From: Bacillus sp. MRMR6
GTDB lineage: Bacteria; Bacillota; Bacilli; Bacillales; Cytobacillaceae
DNA length: 64,000 nt
Direction: 5' to 3'
Assembly: GCF_001940785.1 (NCBI RefSeq)
Contig: NZ_MSLS01000001.1
Coordinates: 164,739 to 228,738, forward strand
Part shown: in pieces, positions 17,136 to 26,393 of the stretch
Position numbering within the stretch: the first letter of the stretch is position 1
How the letters are laid out: each line of letters opens with the position of its first letter
Notes under the pieces: generated by a model
Database searches by the model: none
What the model was told of the DNA's origin: nothing
What the model saw: the letters and a program-made list of their open reading frames with translations, nothing else
Position numbers and translations under genes: made by a program

Positions 17136-18036
17136 TATTTTTTCGTGACCTTGACAATAATAGTAGCAGGTAACTTAGAACCCCGAATAGACAAGTAATA
17201 AAGAGCGCATGCATGAGTGCGATAAAAAGGTTAAGGCGAGTAAAGATTACAAGAGCCCCAGATAATACTTGTAAAGATACTAGAGTAAATGCAGTGATCC
17301 ATCCCCAATAAACGACCTTTTGGTGTCGATAATCCCTAATAGCTAGGTAAAGAATATAGGCAATCCAAATAAATATTACACCTGCAGCGGCACGATGACC
17401 CATTTGCACCCACTCATATAGGTTTCCGGGAAGTGCTGGTGCGTCGTTGATACAAAGAGGCCAATCACGACAAACTAGACTTGATTCAGTATGTCGGACA
17501 AGTGCTCCGGTATAAATAACTACGTAACTATATATCGAAACAGAAAGAATATGATTGCCCATTCGTTTGTCAATAATAAGTTTATCTGCTTCAAATTTCT
17601 TATCAATTTCAAAGATTAATAAGGTAAGGAGGAATACAGCAGCAAAAGATATTAGCGATATACCAAAATGGAGAGCAAGTACAAAATCTGACTGTCCCCA
17701 AATAACAGCTGCAGCACCAATTAACCCTTGTAGTACTAAAAAGAAAAATGACAGCAAAGATAGAAATTTGGTTTCTCTTATATGACCAATGGCTTTCCAA
17801 GTCCAAACAGATAATAAGAGCACCATAATACCAACAGCACCAGAAACAAGTCTATGAGCAAGCTCGATAACTAGTTCAGGTGTTATATCTGTCGGCACAA
17901 ATTCACCATTGCAGAGTGGCCATGATCTACCGCAACCCATACCTGAATCCGTTTTTGTTACTAGTGCACCACCTAGTAATACAAAAATCATCCCAATCGT
18001 AGTTGCAACAGCAAGCCATTTTAAAGAGTGTCGCAA
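17125..18036 (-). CDS. ctaA: Heme A synthase CtaA
   Basis: An integral membrane monooxygenase that oxidises the C8 methyl of heme O to give heme A for the caa3 oxidase. 303 residues, eight membrane helices. Heme-ligand histidines fall in ELAHRL and [11 protein letters not shown] in the first half, and RHTES and QMGHRAAAG in the second. Paired cysteines CGRSWPLC and CRDWPLC mark the two extracytoplasmic loops. The frame opens at a GTG (18045) that sits on the ribosome-binding site; the TTG at 18036 has AGGTG 7 nt upstream and gives MRHSLKWLA, matching the family. It is divergent from ctaB. Confidence 0.93.
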   Translation of the reverse strand: MRHSLKWLAVATTIGMIFVLLGGALVTKTDSGMGCGRSWPLCNGEFVPTDITPELVIELAHRLVSGAVGIMVLLLSVWTWKAIGHIRETKFLSLLSFFFLVLQGLIGAAAVIWGQSDFVLALHFGISLISFAAVFLLTLLIFEIDKKFEADKLIIDKRMGNHILSVSIYSYVVIYTGALVRHTESSLVCRDWPLCINDAPALPGNLYEWVQMGHRAAAGVIFIWIAYILYLAIRDYRHQKVVYWGWITAFTLVSLQVLSGALVIFTRLNLFIALMHALFITCLFGVLSYLLLLLSRSRKNSKK

Positions 18037-18571
18037 AAAAATCACCTACTTAATTAATAAGTTCAATAATTTGTCAAAGAATAATGTTGACAGTATAATA
18101 GTAAAAAGTGAGGGGGAATTGTCCTACTCAATCATACAGAATAACTTCAAAAAAGAACAGAATTTCTGTCTGGAAAATTCCGCAACTTCAAAAAACGTTT
18201 AGAAGTTGAATAATTTTTAGTTACCACTATTATTATAGTGAAAACAATTGAATTTCACATAGTAATCTGTTAGAAATGGAAGGGTAATTAATTAGTGATA
18301 AAATTCGGCTTAGGTGATTATAGATATAACAACAAAAAAACCTTGTATTGACCAATTTTTCTCTATAAATAACGGCAAATACTTCCAGACATAAATTAGT
18401 TATAAATTATTCAAAAAAAGTTCACAAAAACACCCGAAAGTGTGATTTAATATACAGAGAAAGTGTTAAAAAAACCACAATTTAAAATTCATTAGACTGA
18501 ATTAGAGGGATGAACTGGTATATAACTTACTAAATCTATGATGCGTTTTTCCACTTAAAGGAGGAGAGTAG
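18037..18571. other. 535-bp ctaA-ctaB divergent intergenic region
   Basis: No convincing coding sequence. It is about 70 percent A+T. It holds a well-formed plus-strand promoter at 18071-18099 and, about 85 nt downstream, a hairpin CAACTTC/GAAGTTG (18181-18208) followed by AATAATTTTT. Together these could produce a short RNA or a long ctaB leader. The rest (18230-18550) is A+T-rich with no clear promoter; ResD-type control of cta genes is known in B. subtilis, but I could not point to a site. Confidence 0.6.
18071..18099 (+). promoter_or_regulatory. SigA-type promoter facing ctaB
   Basis: TTGTCA (18071-18076), a 17-nt spacer and TATAAT (18094-18099). It points toward ctaB but lies about 470 nt upstream of it, and only about 35 nt from the ctaA start on the other strand. 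Confidence 0.55.
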
Positions 18572-19510
18572 ATGTCTAATCCTAAGGCATTTGGTGAAGC
18601 GACTATCGAGAACGGAGCCGCTAGCATCAATCCTAACATAGGAAAAAATTCAGTTTTGAAAGACTTCTTAGCACTTATCAAAATTGGAATTGTTAATTCA
18701 AATCTGATTACTACGTTCACTGGACTTTGGTTAGCCTTACATTTCTCAGGTCAAAGTTTCCTGTCAAACTTAGACACCGTTATTTTTACGATTTTAGGCT
18801 CATCATTAATTATTGCAGGCTCTTGCAGCATAAATAATTATATCGACCGTGATATAGACCATTTAATGGAGAGAACTAAAGCAAGACCTACAGTAACAGG
18901 TAAAGTAGTCCCTGCAAAAGTCCTAACCTTAGGTATTATACTTATTGCACTGGGCACAATGTTTCTATTATTTACAACATTGACTGCAACGGTTATTGGA
19001 CTGCTTGGGGTTTTTAGTTATGTTGTATTGTACACGATGTGGTCTAAGAGGCAATTGGTATCAAACACAATTATCGGTAGTATCTCAGGGGCTGTACCGC
19101 CTCTAATTGGTTGGGCAGCTATAGATGGTAATTTAGATATCATGGCATGGTCATTATTTATTCTTATGTTTATTTGGCAGCCTCCACACTTTTATGCACT
19201 AGCTATGAGACGCGTAGAGGAGTACCGTGCGGCGGGAATACCTATGCTTCCGGTAGTTAAAGGGTTTAAAACTACAAAGAAGCATATTGTCCTTTGGGTA
19301 GCATTATTGCTGCCAACACCATTTTTACTAACCTCATTAGGCATCCCATTTCTAATCTTGGCAACTATATTGAATATCGGTTGGCTAGCATTAGGGATTT
19401 ATGGATATAAGATCAAAGATGATATTAAGTGGGCAAAGCTAATGTTTGTGTACTCATTGCAATACTTAACTATTATCTTTGTAGCAATGGTAATTGTTAC
19501 ATTGGTTTAG
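18572..19510 (+). CDS. ctaB: Protoheme IX farnesyltransferase CtaB (heme O synthase)
   Basis: Transfers a farnesyl group to protoheme to make heme O, the substrate of CtaA. 312 residues of the UbiA prenyltransferase superfamily with about nine membrane helices. The first Asp-rich motif reads [19 protein letters not shown], followed by the family block [30 protein letters not shown] precedes the ATG. It is the first gene of the ctaBCDEFG series, with ctaC about 190 nt downstream. Confidence 0.94.
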   Translation: MSNPKAFGEATIENGAASINPNIGKNSVLKDFLALIKIGIVNSNLITTFTGLWLALHFSGQSFLSNLDTVIFTILGSSLIIAGSCSINNYIDRDIDHLMERTKARPTVTGKVVPAKVLTLGIILIALGTMFLLFTTLTATVIGLLGVFSYVVLYTMWSKRQLVSNTIIGSISGAVPPLIGWAAIDGNLDIMAWSLFILMFIWQPPHFYALAMRRVEEYRAAGIPMLPVVKGFKTTKKHIVLWVALLLPTPFLLTSLGIPFLILATILNIGWLALGIYGYKIKDDIKWAKLMFVYSLQYLTIIFVAMVIVTLV

Positions 19511-19570
19511 CTTTGTTGGAACGATCTTTCCGAACAGGGGTTTCCAACTGCCTTTAATTAAATGCAATTT

Positions 19571-19612
19571 GGCGGCTAAGTCGTGTTCTCACAAAATAGT
19601 CGCCGAGTTTAT
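19571..19612 (+). terminator. Hairpin between ctaB and ctaC
   Basis: GGCGGCTA and TAGTCGCC pair (one G-T) around a long loop, then GAGTTTATTT. It is a weak terminator or processing hairpin that could lower or stabilise the ctaC-F message relative to ctaB. Confidence 0.45.
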
Positions 19613-19697
19613 TTAATATAGAAGGAAGATTCTACATATACATTTTTGATCATGCATTTTAAGAAATTTATTAGCGAAAGAGGGGTTTGATTTAGCT

Positions 19698-20759
19698 ATG
19701 AAAAGGCTTGCAAAAGGGCGTTTGGTTTCAATATTCGCAATCTTAACGCTTATTCTTTCCGGATGTGGTGAACCTTTCCTATCAACTTTAAGGCCAGCTG
19801 GTGAAGTTGCACAAATGCAATATGATTTAATGAAGCTAAGCACCTTAATTATGGTTGGGGTAATCCTTGTTGTTACAGTGATATTTGTTTTGGTTTTGGT
19901 TAAGTTCAAAAGAAAAGACGAAACAATACCGAAACAAGTAGAAGGAAGCCATAAACTAGAGATCATCTGGACTGTTATTCCAATTTTATTACTTATTATC
20001 CTTGCAGTTCCAACTGTAGCTGCTACATTTAAGCTTGCAGATGTATCTGAAATGGATAAAGAAGATTCTGATGCACTTGTGATTAATGTTCGTTCAAACC
20101 TATATTGGTGGGAATTTGAATATCCAGGACAAGGCATTGTAACTGGCCAAGATTTAGTCGTACCTACTGATGAGAAAGTTTACTTTAACTTAATATCTTC
20201 AGATGTAAAACACTCTTTCTGGGTACCGGCGGTAGGCGGGAAACTTGATACGAATACAGATAACGTCAATAAATTTTGGTTAGAATTTAATAGTGCTAAA
20301 GCAGAAGAAGCAGGTAATTTATTTTACGGTAAATGTGCTGAGCTTTGCGGCCCATCACATGCTTTAATGGACTTTAAAGTAAAAACCATGAACCGTGATG
20401 AATTTGATCAATGGGTTGCAGATATGCAGGCAGTGGAAGAACCTAAACAGGCAGAAACTGACTTAGCACAGCAAGGTCAAGAAATATTCAATAAAAGCTG
20501 TATCGGCTGTCATGCAGTTACACCTTCAAATGCTGCACCACCAGATGCAAGACTTGCTCCAAACTTAACAAACTTTGGTGAGCGCTCTCGTATTGCTGGT
20601 GTATTAGACCACAGCGAAAAAGACTTGAAAAATTGGTTGAGTGAACCTGAGAAATACAAGCCTGGTAACTTAATGACTGACACATATGGTGAGCTTACAC
20701 CCGAAGAAATTGATGCTTTAACAGCATATTTATTGGGTCTTAAAGTTCAAGAAGAATAG
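19698..20759 (+). CDS. ctaC: Cytochrome c oxidase subunit II with fused cytochrome c (CtaC)
   Basis: The electron-entry subunit of the caa3 oxidase. 353 residues: a lipoprotein signal with lipobox LSGC (Cys23), two membrane helices, then the CuA cupredoxin domain. CuA ligands are C213, E215, C217, H221 and M224 in KCAELCGPSHALM. The C-terminal cytochrome c domain has the heme motif CIGCH (268-272) and a likely axial Met in NLMTDTYGE. The fused heme domain defines the caa3 type, in which cytochrome c is carried by the oxidase. Confidence 0.95.
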   Translation: MKRLAKGRLVSIFAILTLILSGCGEPFLSTLRPAGEVAQMQYDLMKLSTLIMVGVILVVTVIFVLVLVKFKRKDETIPKQVEGSHKLEIIWTVIPILLLIILAVPTVAATFKLADVSEMDKEDSDALVINVRSNLYWWEFEYPGQGIVTGQDLVVPTDEKVYFNLISSDVKHSFWVPAVGGKLDTNTDNVNKFWLEFNSAKAEEAGNLFYGKCAELCGPSHALMDFKVKTMNRDEFDQWVADMQAVEEPKQAETDLAQQGQEIFNKSCIGCHAVTPSNAAPPDARLAPNLTNFGERSRIAGVLDHSEKDLKNWLSEPEKYKPGNLMTDTYGELTPEEIDALTAYLLGLKVQEE

Positions 20760-20788
20760 GGGAAATGATTAAAAGGGAGGTAAAAAAC

Positions 20789-22657
20789 GTGAGTACCTAC
20801 GCTCAAAAAAACGGGATTGGTTCGACTATATGGGACTATCTTACAACAGTTGACCATAAAAAAATCGCCATCCTTTATCTTATCGCAGGTGGATTTTTCT
20901 TCGTAGTCGGTGGACTAGAAGCAGTATTCATCCGCATCCAGCTAGCAGTACCTAATAATGATTTTGTCAGTGCTGGATTATATAATGAAATATTAACCAT
21001 GCATGGAACCACGATGATATTTCTTGCAGCCATGCCGCTAATCTTTGCATTTATGAATGCGGTAATGCCTTTGCAAATTGGGGCACGTGACGTAGCATTT
21101 CCTTTTGTAAATGCACTAGGTTTTTGGTTATTCTTCTTTGGAGGAGTTTTTTTAAATCTTTCATGGTTTCTAGACGGGGCACCCGATGCAGGTTGGACAT
21201 CGTATGCATCCTTGGCTATGGCCTCAAAGGGACATGGTGTTGATTTCTATATATTAGGTCTTCAGATATCGGGTATAGGAACATTAATTGGTGGTATTAA
21301 CTTTCTTGTAACGATTATCAACATGCGTGCACCAGGTATGACATATATGAGAATGCCTTTGTTTACATGGTCAACCTTTGTAACCTCAGCACTTATATTA
21401 TTTGCTTTTCCTCCACTAACTGTTGGATTAGTTTTAATGATGTTTGATCGGTTGTTTGGGTCTAATTTCTTTAACCCTGACCTTGGTGGTAATACCGTGA
21501 TTTGGGAGCATTTATTCTGGATTTTTGGTCACCCAGAAGTCTATATCTTAGTTCTACCTGCATTTGGTATATTCTCTGAAATTTTTCCGATTTTCTCCAG
21601 AAAACGATTATTCGGATATTCATCTATGGTTTTTGCAACAGTATTAATTGGGTTTTTAGGGTTCATGGTATGGGCCCACCATATGTTCACAACTGGATTA
21701 GGGCCAATTGCCAATGCTATTTTTGCAGTTGCAACTATGGCAATCGGAGTTCCAACTGGTATTAAAATATTTAACTGGCTTTTAACCGTTTGGGGAGGCA
21801 GTGTTAAATTTACAACACCGATGCACTGGGCACTCGCGTTTATTCCATCGTTCTTAGCTGGTGGTGTTACAGGGGTTATGCTAGCGGTAGCGGCGGCAGA
21901 CTATCAGTATCATGATACGTATTTCGTTGTAGCACACTTCCATTATGTAATTGTTGGTGGTGTTGTATTTGCGATCTTTGCAGGTACGCACTTATATTGG
22001 CCTAAAATATTTGGAACAATGTTAGATGAAACATTAGGTAAAGTAACCTTCTGGTTATTCTTCATTGGATTCCATTTAACATTCTTCATCCAACACTTCC
22101 TAGGTCTTTGGGGAATGCCACGCCGTATTTTCACATTCCTTCCAGGACAAGGATTGGAAACTGCTAACTTAATCAGTTCGTTTGGTGCAATCTTTATGGC
22201 ACTCGCAACAATTGTTATGCTTTACAATATTATAATAACTTCTGTGAAAAACGTTAAAGTTGGTAATGACCCTTGGGAAGATGGAAGAACACTAGAATGG
22301 TCACTTCCATCACCACCACCGTTCTACAACTTTAAACAGCTTCCGCTTGTACGTGGATTAGATGCGTACTGGTTAGAAAAAATGGAAGGTAAAAAGGGTA
22401 TGACACCTGCTGAACCACTTGGTGATATCCATATGCCTAATAATTCTTTCTTACCATTTGTGATGTCCTTTGGATTATTTGTTGCAGCTTTTGGAGCAAT
22501 GTATAATGTCGATGATAAAGTCTGGGCAATTCCAGTACTTGTGATTGGTCTACTTATTACATTCGGTGCCATGTTTATGCGTTCTGTGAAGGATGACCAT
22601 GGTTTCCATATTCATAAGGAAGACTTAATGGATGATGAAAAAGGGGGGAAGGCATAA
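20789..22657 (+). CDS. ctaD: Cytochrome c oxidase subunit I (CtaD)
   Basis: The catalytic subunit holding low-spin heme a and the heme a3-CuB centre. Its many membrane helices contain MHGTTMIFLAAMP (heme a ligand), WIFGHPEVYILVLP (the cross-linked His-Tyr pair of CuB), WAHHMFTTG (CuB histidines) and HFHYVIVGG (heme ligands). The GTG at 20789 has GGGAGG 8 nt upstream and gives 622 residues, as in B. subtilis; the ATG at 20765 lies upstream of that ribosome-binding site. Its stop overlaps the ctaE start by one base. Confidence 0.95.
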   Translation: MSTYAQKNGIGSTIWDYLTTVDHKKIAILYLIAGGFFFVVGGLEAVFIRIQLAVPNNDFVSAGLYNEILTMHGTTMIFLAAMPLIFAFMNAVMPLQIGARDVAFPFVNALGFWLFFFGGVFLNLSWFLDGAPDAGWTSYASLAMASKGHGVDFYILGLQISGIGTLIGGINFLVTIINMRAPGMTYMRMPLFTWSTFVTSALILFAFPPLTVGLVLMMFDRLFGSNFFNPDLGGNTVIWEHLFWIFGHPEVYILVLPAFGIFSEIFPIFSRKRLFGYSSMVFATVLIGFLGFMVWAHHMFTTGLGPIANAIFAVATMAIGVPTGIKIFNWLLTVWGGSVKFTTPMHWALAFIPSFLAGGVTGVMLAVAAADYQYHDTYFVVAHFHYVIVGGVVFAIFAGTHLYWPKIFGTMLDETLGKVTFWLFFIGFHLTFFIQHFLGLWGMPRRIFTFLPGQGLETANLISSFGAIFMALATIVMLYNIIITSVKNVKVGNDPWEDGRTLEWSLPSPPPFYNFKQLPLVRGLDAYWLEKMEGKKGMTPAEPLGDIHMPNNSFLPFVMSFGLFVAAFGAMYNVDDKVWAIPVLVIGLLITFGAMFMRSVKDDHGFHIHKEDLMDDEKGGKA

Positions 22658-23286
22658 TGCATACGGATGAAAAATTAACCTATGAAACATGGCCTGCAGA
22701 TCCAGAACGATCAACCCTTGAAGCAAAAAATAAATTTTTAGGCTTTTGGTTTTTTCTAGGTGGAGAAACAGTACTATTTGCTTCTTTGTTCGCTACCTAC
22801 TTGGCGTTAAAGGATAAAGTACCTGACTCAACACATACTTTAGCTAAGGACTTGTTTGATCTGCCGCTTACTTTTGTAGCAACCATGCTGTTATTAGCAA
22901 GTTCATTAACAAGTGTTTACGCGATGTACCATATGAAAAATTTTAACGCTAAGAAAATGAACCTTTGGTTAATTATTACCCTGCTATTGGGTGCAGGATT
23001 CTTAGCATTAGAGGTTTATGAGTTCTATCATTATGTACATCATTTTGGTCATACCTTTACAAGCAGTGCGTTTGGTTCGGCGTTTTATACATTAGTTGGA
23101 TTCCATGGTGGACACGTGGCATTTGGTCTTGCTTGGATTCTTACATTAATTATTCGAAATTACAAACGTGGATTGAATTTGTATAATGCACCAAAGTTCT
23201 ATACAGCTAGTCTTTACTGGCATTTCATTGATGTTGTTTGGGTATTCATTTTTACAGTAGTATATTTAATGGGGATGGTGGGATAA
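22657..23286 (+). CDS. ctaE: Cytochrome c oxidase subunit III (CtaE)
   Basis: 209 residues with five membrane helices. Family blocks are GFWFFLGGETVLFASLFATYLAL, FHGGHVAFGLAWI and SLYWHFIDVVWVFIFTVVYL. Subunit III stabilises the oxygen-reducing core. Its ATG overlaps the ctaD stop (TAATG), with AAAGGGGGG just before it, so it is coupled to ctaD. Confidence 0.94.
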   Translation: MHTDEKLTYETWPADPERSTLEAKNKFLGFWFFLGGETVLFASLFATYLALKDKVPDSTHTLAKDLFDLPLTFVATMLLLASSLTSVYAMYHMKNFNAKKMNLWLIITLLLGAGFLALEVYEFYHYVHHFGHTFTSSAFGSAFYTLVGFHGGHVAFGLAWILTLIIRNYKRGLNLYNAPKFYTASLYWHFIDVVWVFIFTVVYLMGMVG

Positions 23287-23290
23287 ACTG

Positions 23291-23626
23291 ATGGCAAATC
23301 AACAATTAAGTTCAGGAAACCCAAGAGTAGACATTGAATATCGCCGTAGAAAAAGCGCTGAAGAAATGAGACAACAGGTCGTTTCCTTCTCGTTGATGAT
23401 TTTTTTAACTCTTATTGCTTTTGCTGCGGTGGCTATTAAGGGATTTTCAGCATGGTTTATTGTACCTTTCATTCTCTTGTTAGCTGTCGTTCAAGTTATT
23501 TTTCAATTGTACTACTTCATGCACATGAGTCATAAGGGCCATGAGGCTCCATCACTCTTTCTATACTCAGGCTTACTTGTGGGATTAGTGACAGTTCTCG
23601 CTTTTACTACTATTATTTGGTGGTAG
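23291..23626 (+). CDS. ctaF: Cytochrome c oxidase subunit IV (CtaF)
   Basis: 111 residues with three membrane helices and the COX4/prokaryotic block LYYFMHMSHKGHE. It starts 4 nt after ctaE ends. It is the small structural subunit of the caa3 complex. A terminator follows, so the ctaC-F message probably ends here. Confidence 0.92.
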   Translation: MANQQLSSGNPRVDIEYRRRKSAEEMRQQVVSFSLMIFLTLIAFAAVAIKGFSAWFIVPFILLLAVVQVIFQLYYFMHMSHKGHEAPSLFLYSGLLVGLVTVLAFTTIIWW

Positions 23627-23645
23627 GCTTTGTGTAAGACAGAAA

Positions 23646-23680
23646 AAGAAATCGGCTATTAGCCGATTTTCTTTTTTAAT
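23646..23680 (+). terminator. Terminator after ctaF
   Basis: AATCGGC stem, TATTA loop, GCCGATT stem, then TTCTTTTTTAA. Confidence 0.85.
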
Positions 23681-23759
23681 CGGATTACGATGTCTTTGCT
23701 GTTTGTAGATTGCGTTGTATAAACACAAGGATTTTTAAAAAAAATTGAGGTGATTTGCG

Positions 23760-24677
23760 GTGCTTACATTAGATATTTTTGGTTTTAAAGCGCTTTGGAG
23801 CCCGTACTTTCTACTAAGCTTGCTAGTAGTGCTAGCTGCTTACTTTTTGATTACGATTACATTCCGTACTAAGTTTTCAAGTAGTGAGCCATTAACTAGA
23901 AAGCAAGCGGGATTATTTTTATTAGCAATAGGCCTCATCTATGCAATTAAAGGGTCTCCACTTGATGTAATGGCACACTTGATGTTCTATATTCATATGA
24001 TTCAGATGGCTTTATTAGTTCTTGTAATACCGCCTATTTTCATCTTCGGTATCCCTGCTTGGCTGTGGAGAAAAATAATCAATGTACAAGTTATTAATAA
24101 ATTATTTATGTTCTTCACAAAGCCATTGATAGCTTTAATTGTTTTTAACGGTTTGTTTTCTTTCTATCATGTTCCGATTATTTTTGATCACGTTATGCAA
24201 AATATTTGGCTTCATGCCGGTTATTCCATCTTACTGTTTATCGTCGCGATTTTTATGTGGTGGCCATTAATTAACCCTGTTCCAGAGCATCAAAGACTGA
24301 GTGGCCTAAAAAAGGTGGGATATATTTTTGCAGATGGTATCCTGCTTACGCCTGCATGTGCATTAATTATATTTGCTCCAGGATCACTCTATGCAACTTA
24401 TTCCGACCCAGAAGTTTGGGGCCAGGTAATGAGTCTTTGTGTGGGAGCGTCGAATTTTTCAGCCTTAAACATTAGTGGTCCAGAGCTGTTTAGCTCTATG
24501 TCCTTATTACATGATCAACAGCTTGGTGGAGTGATCATGAAGATCATTCAAGAAATTGTCTATGGTGCTGTCTTAGCACATGTATTTTTTGAATGGTTTA
24601 AGAAAGATCAGGAAGAATCTAAAGCTGAATCTAAAACTGATATGAATCAAAACTTTAAACCTACTCTTATTGAATAA
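23760..24677 (+). CDS. ctaG: Cytochrome oxidase assembly factor CtaG (caa3-type)
   Basis: 305 residues with about seven membrane helices. Conserved His-rich segments are AHLMFYIHMIQMALLV, FYHVPIIFDHVMQN and LHAGYSILLF. In B. subtilis this CtaG is needed for active caa3 oxidase, probably in CuB delivery; it is unrelated to Cox11. The start is GTG with GAGGTG 9 nt upstream. It is separated from ctaF by a terminator, so it may have its own promoter. Confidence 0.9.
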   Translation: MLTLDIFGFKALWSPYFLLSLLVVLAAYFLITITFRTKFSSSEPLTRKQAGLFLLAIGLIYAIKGSPLDVMAHLMFYIHMIQMALLVLVIPPIFIFGIPAWLWRKIINVQVINKLFMFFTKPLIALIVFNGLFSFYHVPIIFDHVMQNIWLHAGYSILLFIVAIFMWWPLINPVPEHQRLSGLKKVGYIFADGILLTPACALIIFAPGSLYATYSDPEVWGQVMSLCVGASNFSALNISGPELFSSMSLLHDQQLGGVIMKIIQEIVYGAVLAHVFFEWFKKDQEESKAESKTDMNQNFKPTLIE

Positions 24678-24704
24678 TCTCCCGAACTGGGAGATTTTCT
24701 TTTG
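24674..24704 (+). terminator. ctaG terminator
   Basis: AATCTCCC stem, GAACT loop, GGGAGATT stem, then TTCTTTT. Confidence 0.85.
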
Positions 24705-24768
24705 ATTGAAAAATATAAAGAAGTAAACTAAAATTATTGTATAATATAAAAAAGAAAGGACACTTCTT

Positions 24769-25233
24769 ATGAATTCCTTACCGATTTTACCAACGATTAG
24801 TACTACTTTTATTGTTTTAAGTGCTATTACCGTTGCAATAGGCTGGTGGCAAATTAAGCAGCGGAATATTGAGGCACATAAAAAGACGATGTTTCTCGCG
24901 GCAATCTTTGCTATCATATTCTTTATAATTTATGCATCAAGAACTATTTTCATTGGAAATACTGCCTTTGGCGGTCCAGATAACTTGAAAATTTATTACA
25001 CGTTATTCTTAATTTTCCATATTACCTTAGCTACTACCGGTGCGGTATTAGGTATTTTTAGCTTATATACTGGATTTAAGAATAAGCTATCAACCCACCG
25101 TAAGCTCGGCCCTGTTACGAGTATTGTTTGGTTCTTTACTGCAATAACGGGTGTGGCAGTTTATTTATTACTTTATGTTTTTTATCACGGTGGAGAAACA
25201 ACCTCTGTCATTAAAGCCATTCTCGGTTTATAG
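24769..25233 (+). CDS. DUF420 membrane protein, CtaM-like oxidase assembly factor
   Basis: 154 residues, four membrane helices, with the DUF420 pattern NIEAHKKTMFLA, FHITLATTGAVLG and STHRKLG. S. aureus CtaM, a DUF420 protein, is required for heme A-containing oxidase function, and B. subtilis has the homologue YozB at a different locus. Placing the gene directly after ctaG supports a role in caa3 assembly. The link is by family and context; the specific role is inferred. Confidence 0.85.
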   Translation: MNSLPILPTISTTFIVLSAITVAIGWWQIKQRNIEAHKKTMFLAAIFAIIFFIIYASRTIFIGNTAFGGPDNLKIYYTLFLIFHITLATTGAVLGIFSLYTGFKNKLSTHRKLGPVTSIVWFFTAITGVAVYLLLYVFYHGGETTSVIKAILGL

Positions 25234-25237
25234 AATA

Positions 25238-25275
25238 TAAAAAGGACGCATGAGTTGTTCATGCGTCCTTTTTAT
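25238..25275. terminator. Bidirectional terminator between the DUF420 gene and ylbA
   Basis: AAAAGGACGCATGA stem, GTTGT loop, TCATGCGTCCTTTT stem, flanked by A-rich and T-rich tails. Confidence 0.9.
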
Positions 25276-25634
25276 TATAGTGCAAATTTTTCAACTTCTG
25301 CTTTTACATCGTCTAATATTTTCTTGCACTGGTTAACAAGTGAAGTTGGGAATGTTTCACCTTCTCCATATTCTACTCCAAAAGGGTAGTAATACTTTCC
25401 TAACAGTGGTGTCAGTAGTTGTATAGTTGCTTTATGTGCACCTACATCACCTTCAACTGCATAACCGCGAACACGTAAGTAAAATACTTCTTCTTTAAGT
25501 TCAAACTTACGATCGTATGTAACACGCTCATAATCCCATTGGCCTTCACGAACTAGACCATAGTCAAGCATAACTTCATCTAATCGGATTAAGTCTGCTT
25601 TCATGTTTTCGTATCCCATATTTTCAAATTTCAC
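25275..25634 (-). CDS. ylbA: YugN-like family protein YlbA
   Basis: 119 residues, soluble, of the YugN-like family (DYGLVREGQWDYERVTYDRKF and LLGKYYYPFGVEYGE are its typical blocks). The start is GTG at 25634, with GGAGGG 8 nt upstream; ATG codons at residues 6 and 11 lack such a signal. Length agrees with B. subtilis YlbA (about 120). Function is unknown. Confidence 0.85.
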   Translation of the reverse strand: MKFENMGYENMKADLIRLDEVMLDYGLVREGQWDYERVTYDRKFELKEEVFYLRVRGYAVEGDVGAHKATIQLLTPLLGKYYYPFGVEYGEGETFPTSLVNQCKKILDDVKAEVEKFAL

Positions 25635-25812
25635 AATAAATCCCTCCTAAAAACGATACCCCTTGTGTTTTATATAAGATCTAGATAATTCAATTTAATA
25701 ATAAGTGAAATTCTTCAAACATGCAATGAATAGATCTCTCGAATAAAACAAACCTAATGGGAAAGCCTAAAGGATGGCTAAAAAATTTATTTAACTACAG
25801 GAGGCGATCCTT

Positions 25813-26247
25813 ATGGGTAAAATTCGTGATATTATGACCGAAAGAGTTGAAAGCTGTACTTTGTTGGATAATGTATTTGAGGTAGCCGTTAAGATGAAGG
25901 AATTGAATGTAGGGGCCATCCCGATTGTCGATGAGAACAAGCTGGTAGGCATGATCACTGACCGTGATATTGTAGTGCGAGGTGTTGCAGAAAAACACCC
26001 TGGCTCAACTAAAGTAGAAGACATTATGAGTAGTAAGCTCGTAACGATTACTCCTGATGCATCAACACAGGAAGCTGCAACAATGATGGCTGAACATCAA
26101 ATCCGCAGACTTCCAGTTGTTGAAGGTGACAAGTTGGTTGGAATTGTTTCTCTTGGAGATTTTGCTATCAGGGAAAAGACCGATGACCAGGCTAAAGCTG
26201 CTCTTACAGAAATATCTGAACCAAATTATAATGGTGCTCAACACTAA
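25813..26247 (+). CDS. ylbB: CBS-domain protein YlbB
   Basis: 144 residues made of two CBS repeats: the first with NVGAIPIVDENKLVGMITDRDIVVRG, the second with RRLPVVEGDKLVGIVSLGDFAI. CBS pairs bind adenine nucleotides and act as regulatory modules. This protein has no attached enzyme domain, so it may be a free-standing sensor or stress protein. AGGAGG precedes the ATG. The following hairpin makes it monocistronic. Confidence 0.88.
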   Translation: MGKIRDIMTERVESCTLLDNVFEVAVKMKELNVGAIPIVDENKLVGMITDRDIVVRGVAEKHPGSTKVEDIMSSKLVTITPDASTQEAATMMAEHQIRRLPVVEGDKLVGIVSLGDFAIREKTDDQAKAALTEISEPNYNGAQH

Positions 26248-26253
26248 ATAATA

Positions 26254-26296
26254 ATAAAACAAAACAGATGCTTCTTATCTGTTTTGTTTTATTTAA
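26254..26296 (+). terminator. ylbB terminator
   Basis: AAAACAAAACAGAT and ATCTGTTTTGTTTT form a 14-bp stem around GCTTCTT. Confidence 0.85.
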
Positions 26297-26393
26297 TTAT
26301 GGTAAATTTGATAATCTCTATTACTAAATAGTGCTATAATTATTATAACTCTACACATAATGATAGAAATAGTAATAGAGAGGGTGAAGATCT

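Noticed and set aside
17909..18202. 97-codon plus-strand frame across the ctaA start and leader
   Set aside because: Most of it is antisense to the ctaA N-terminus and it crosses the promoter region; no ribosome-binding site for any start.
19613..20137. 174-codon open frame antisense to ctaC
   Set aside because: Lies wholly opposite the well-supported ctaC; low-complexity Ser/Thr/Ile composition and no ribosome-binding site.
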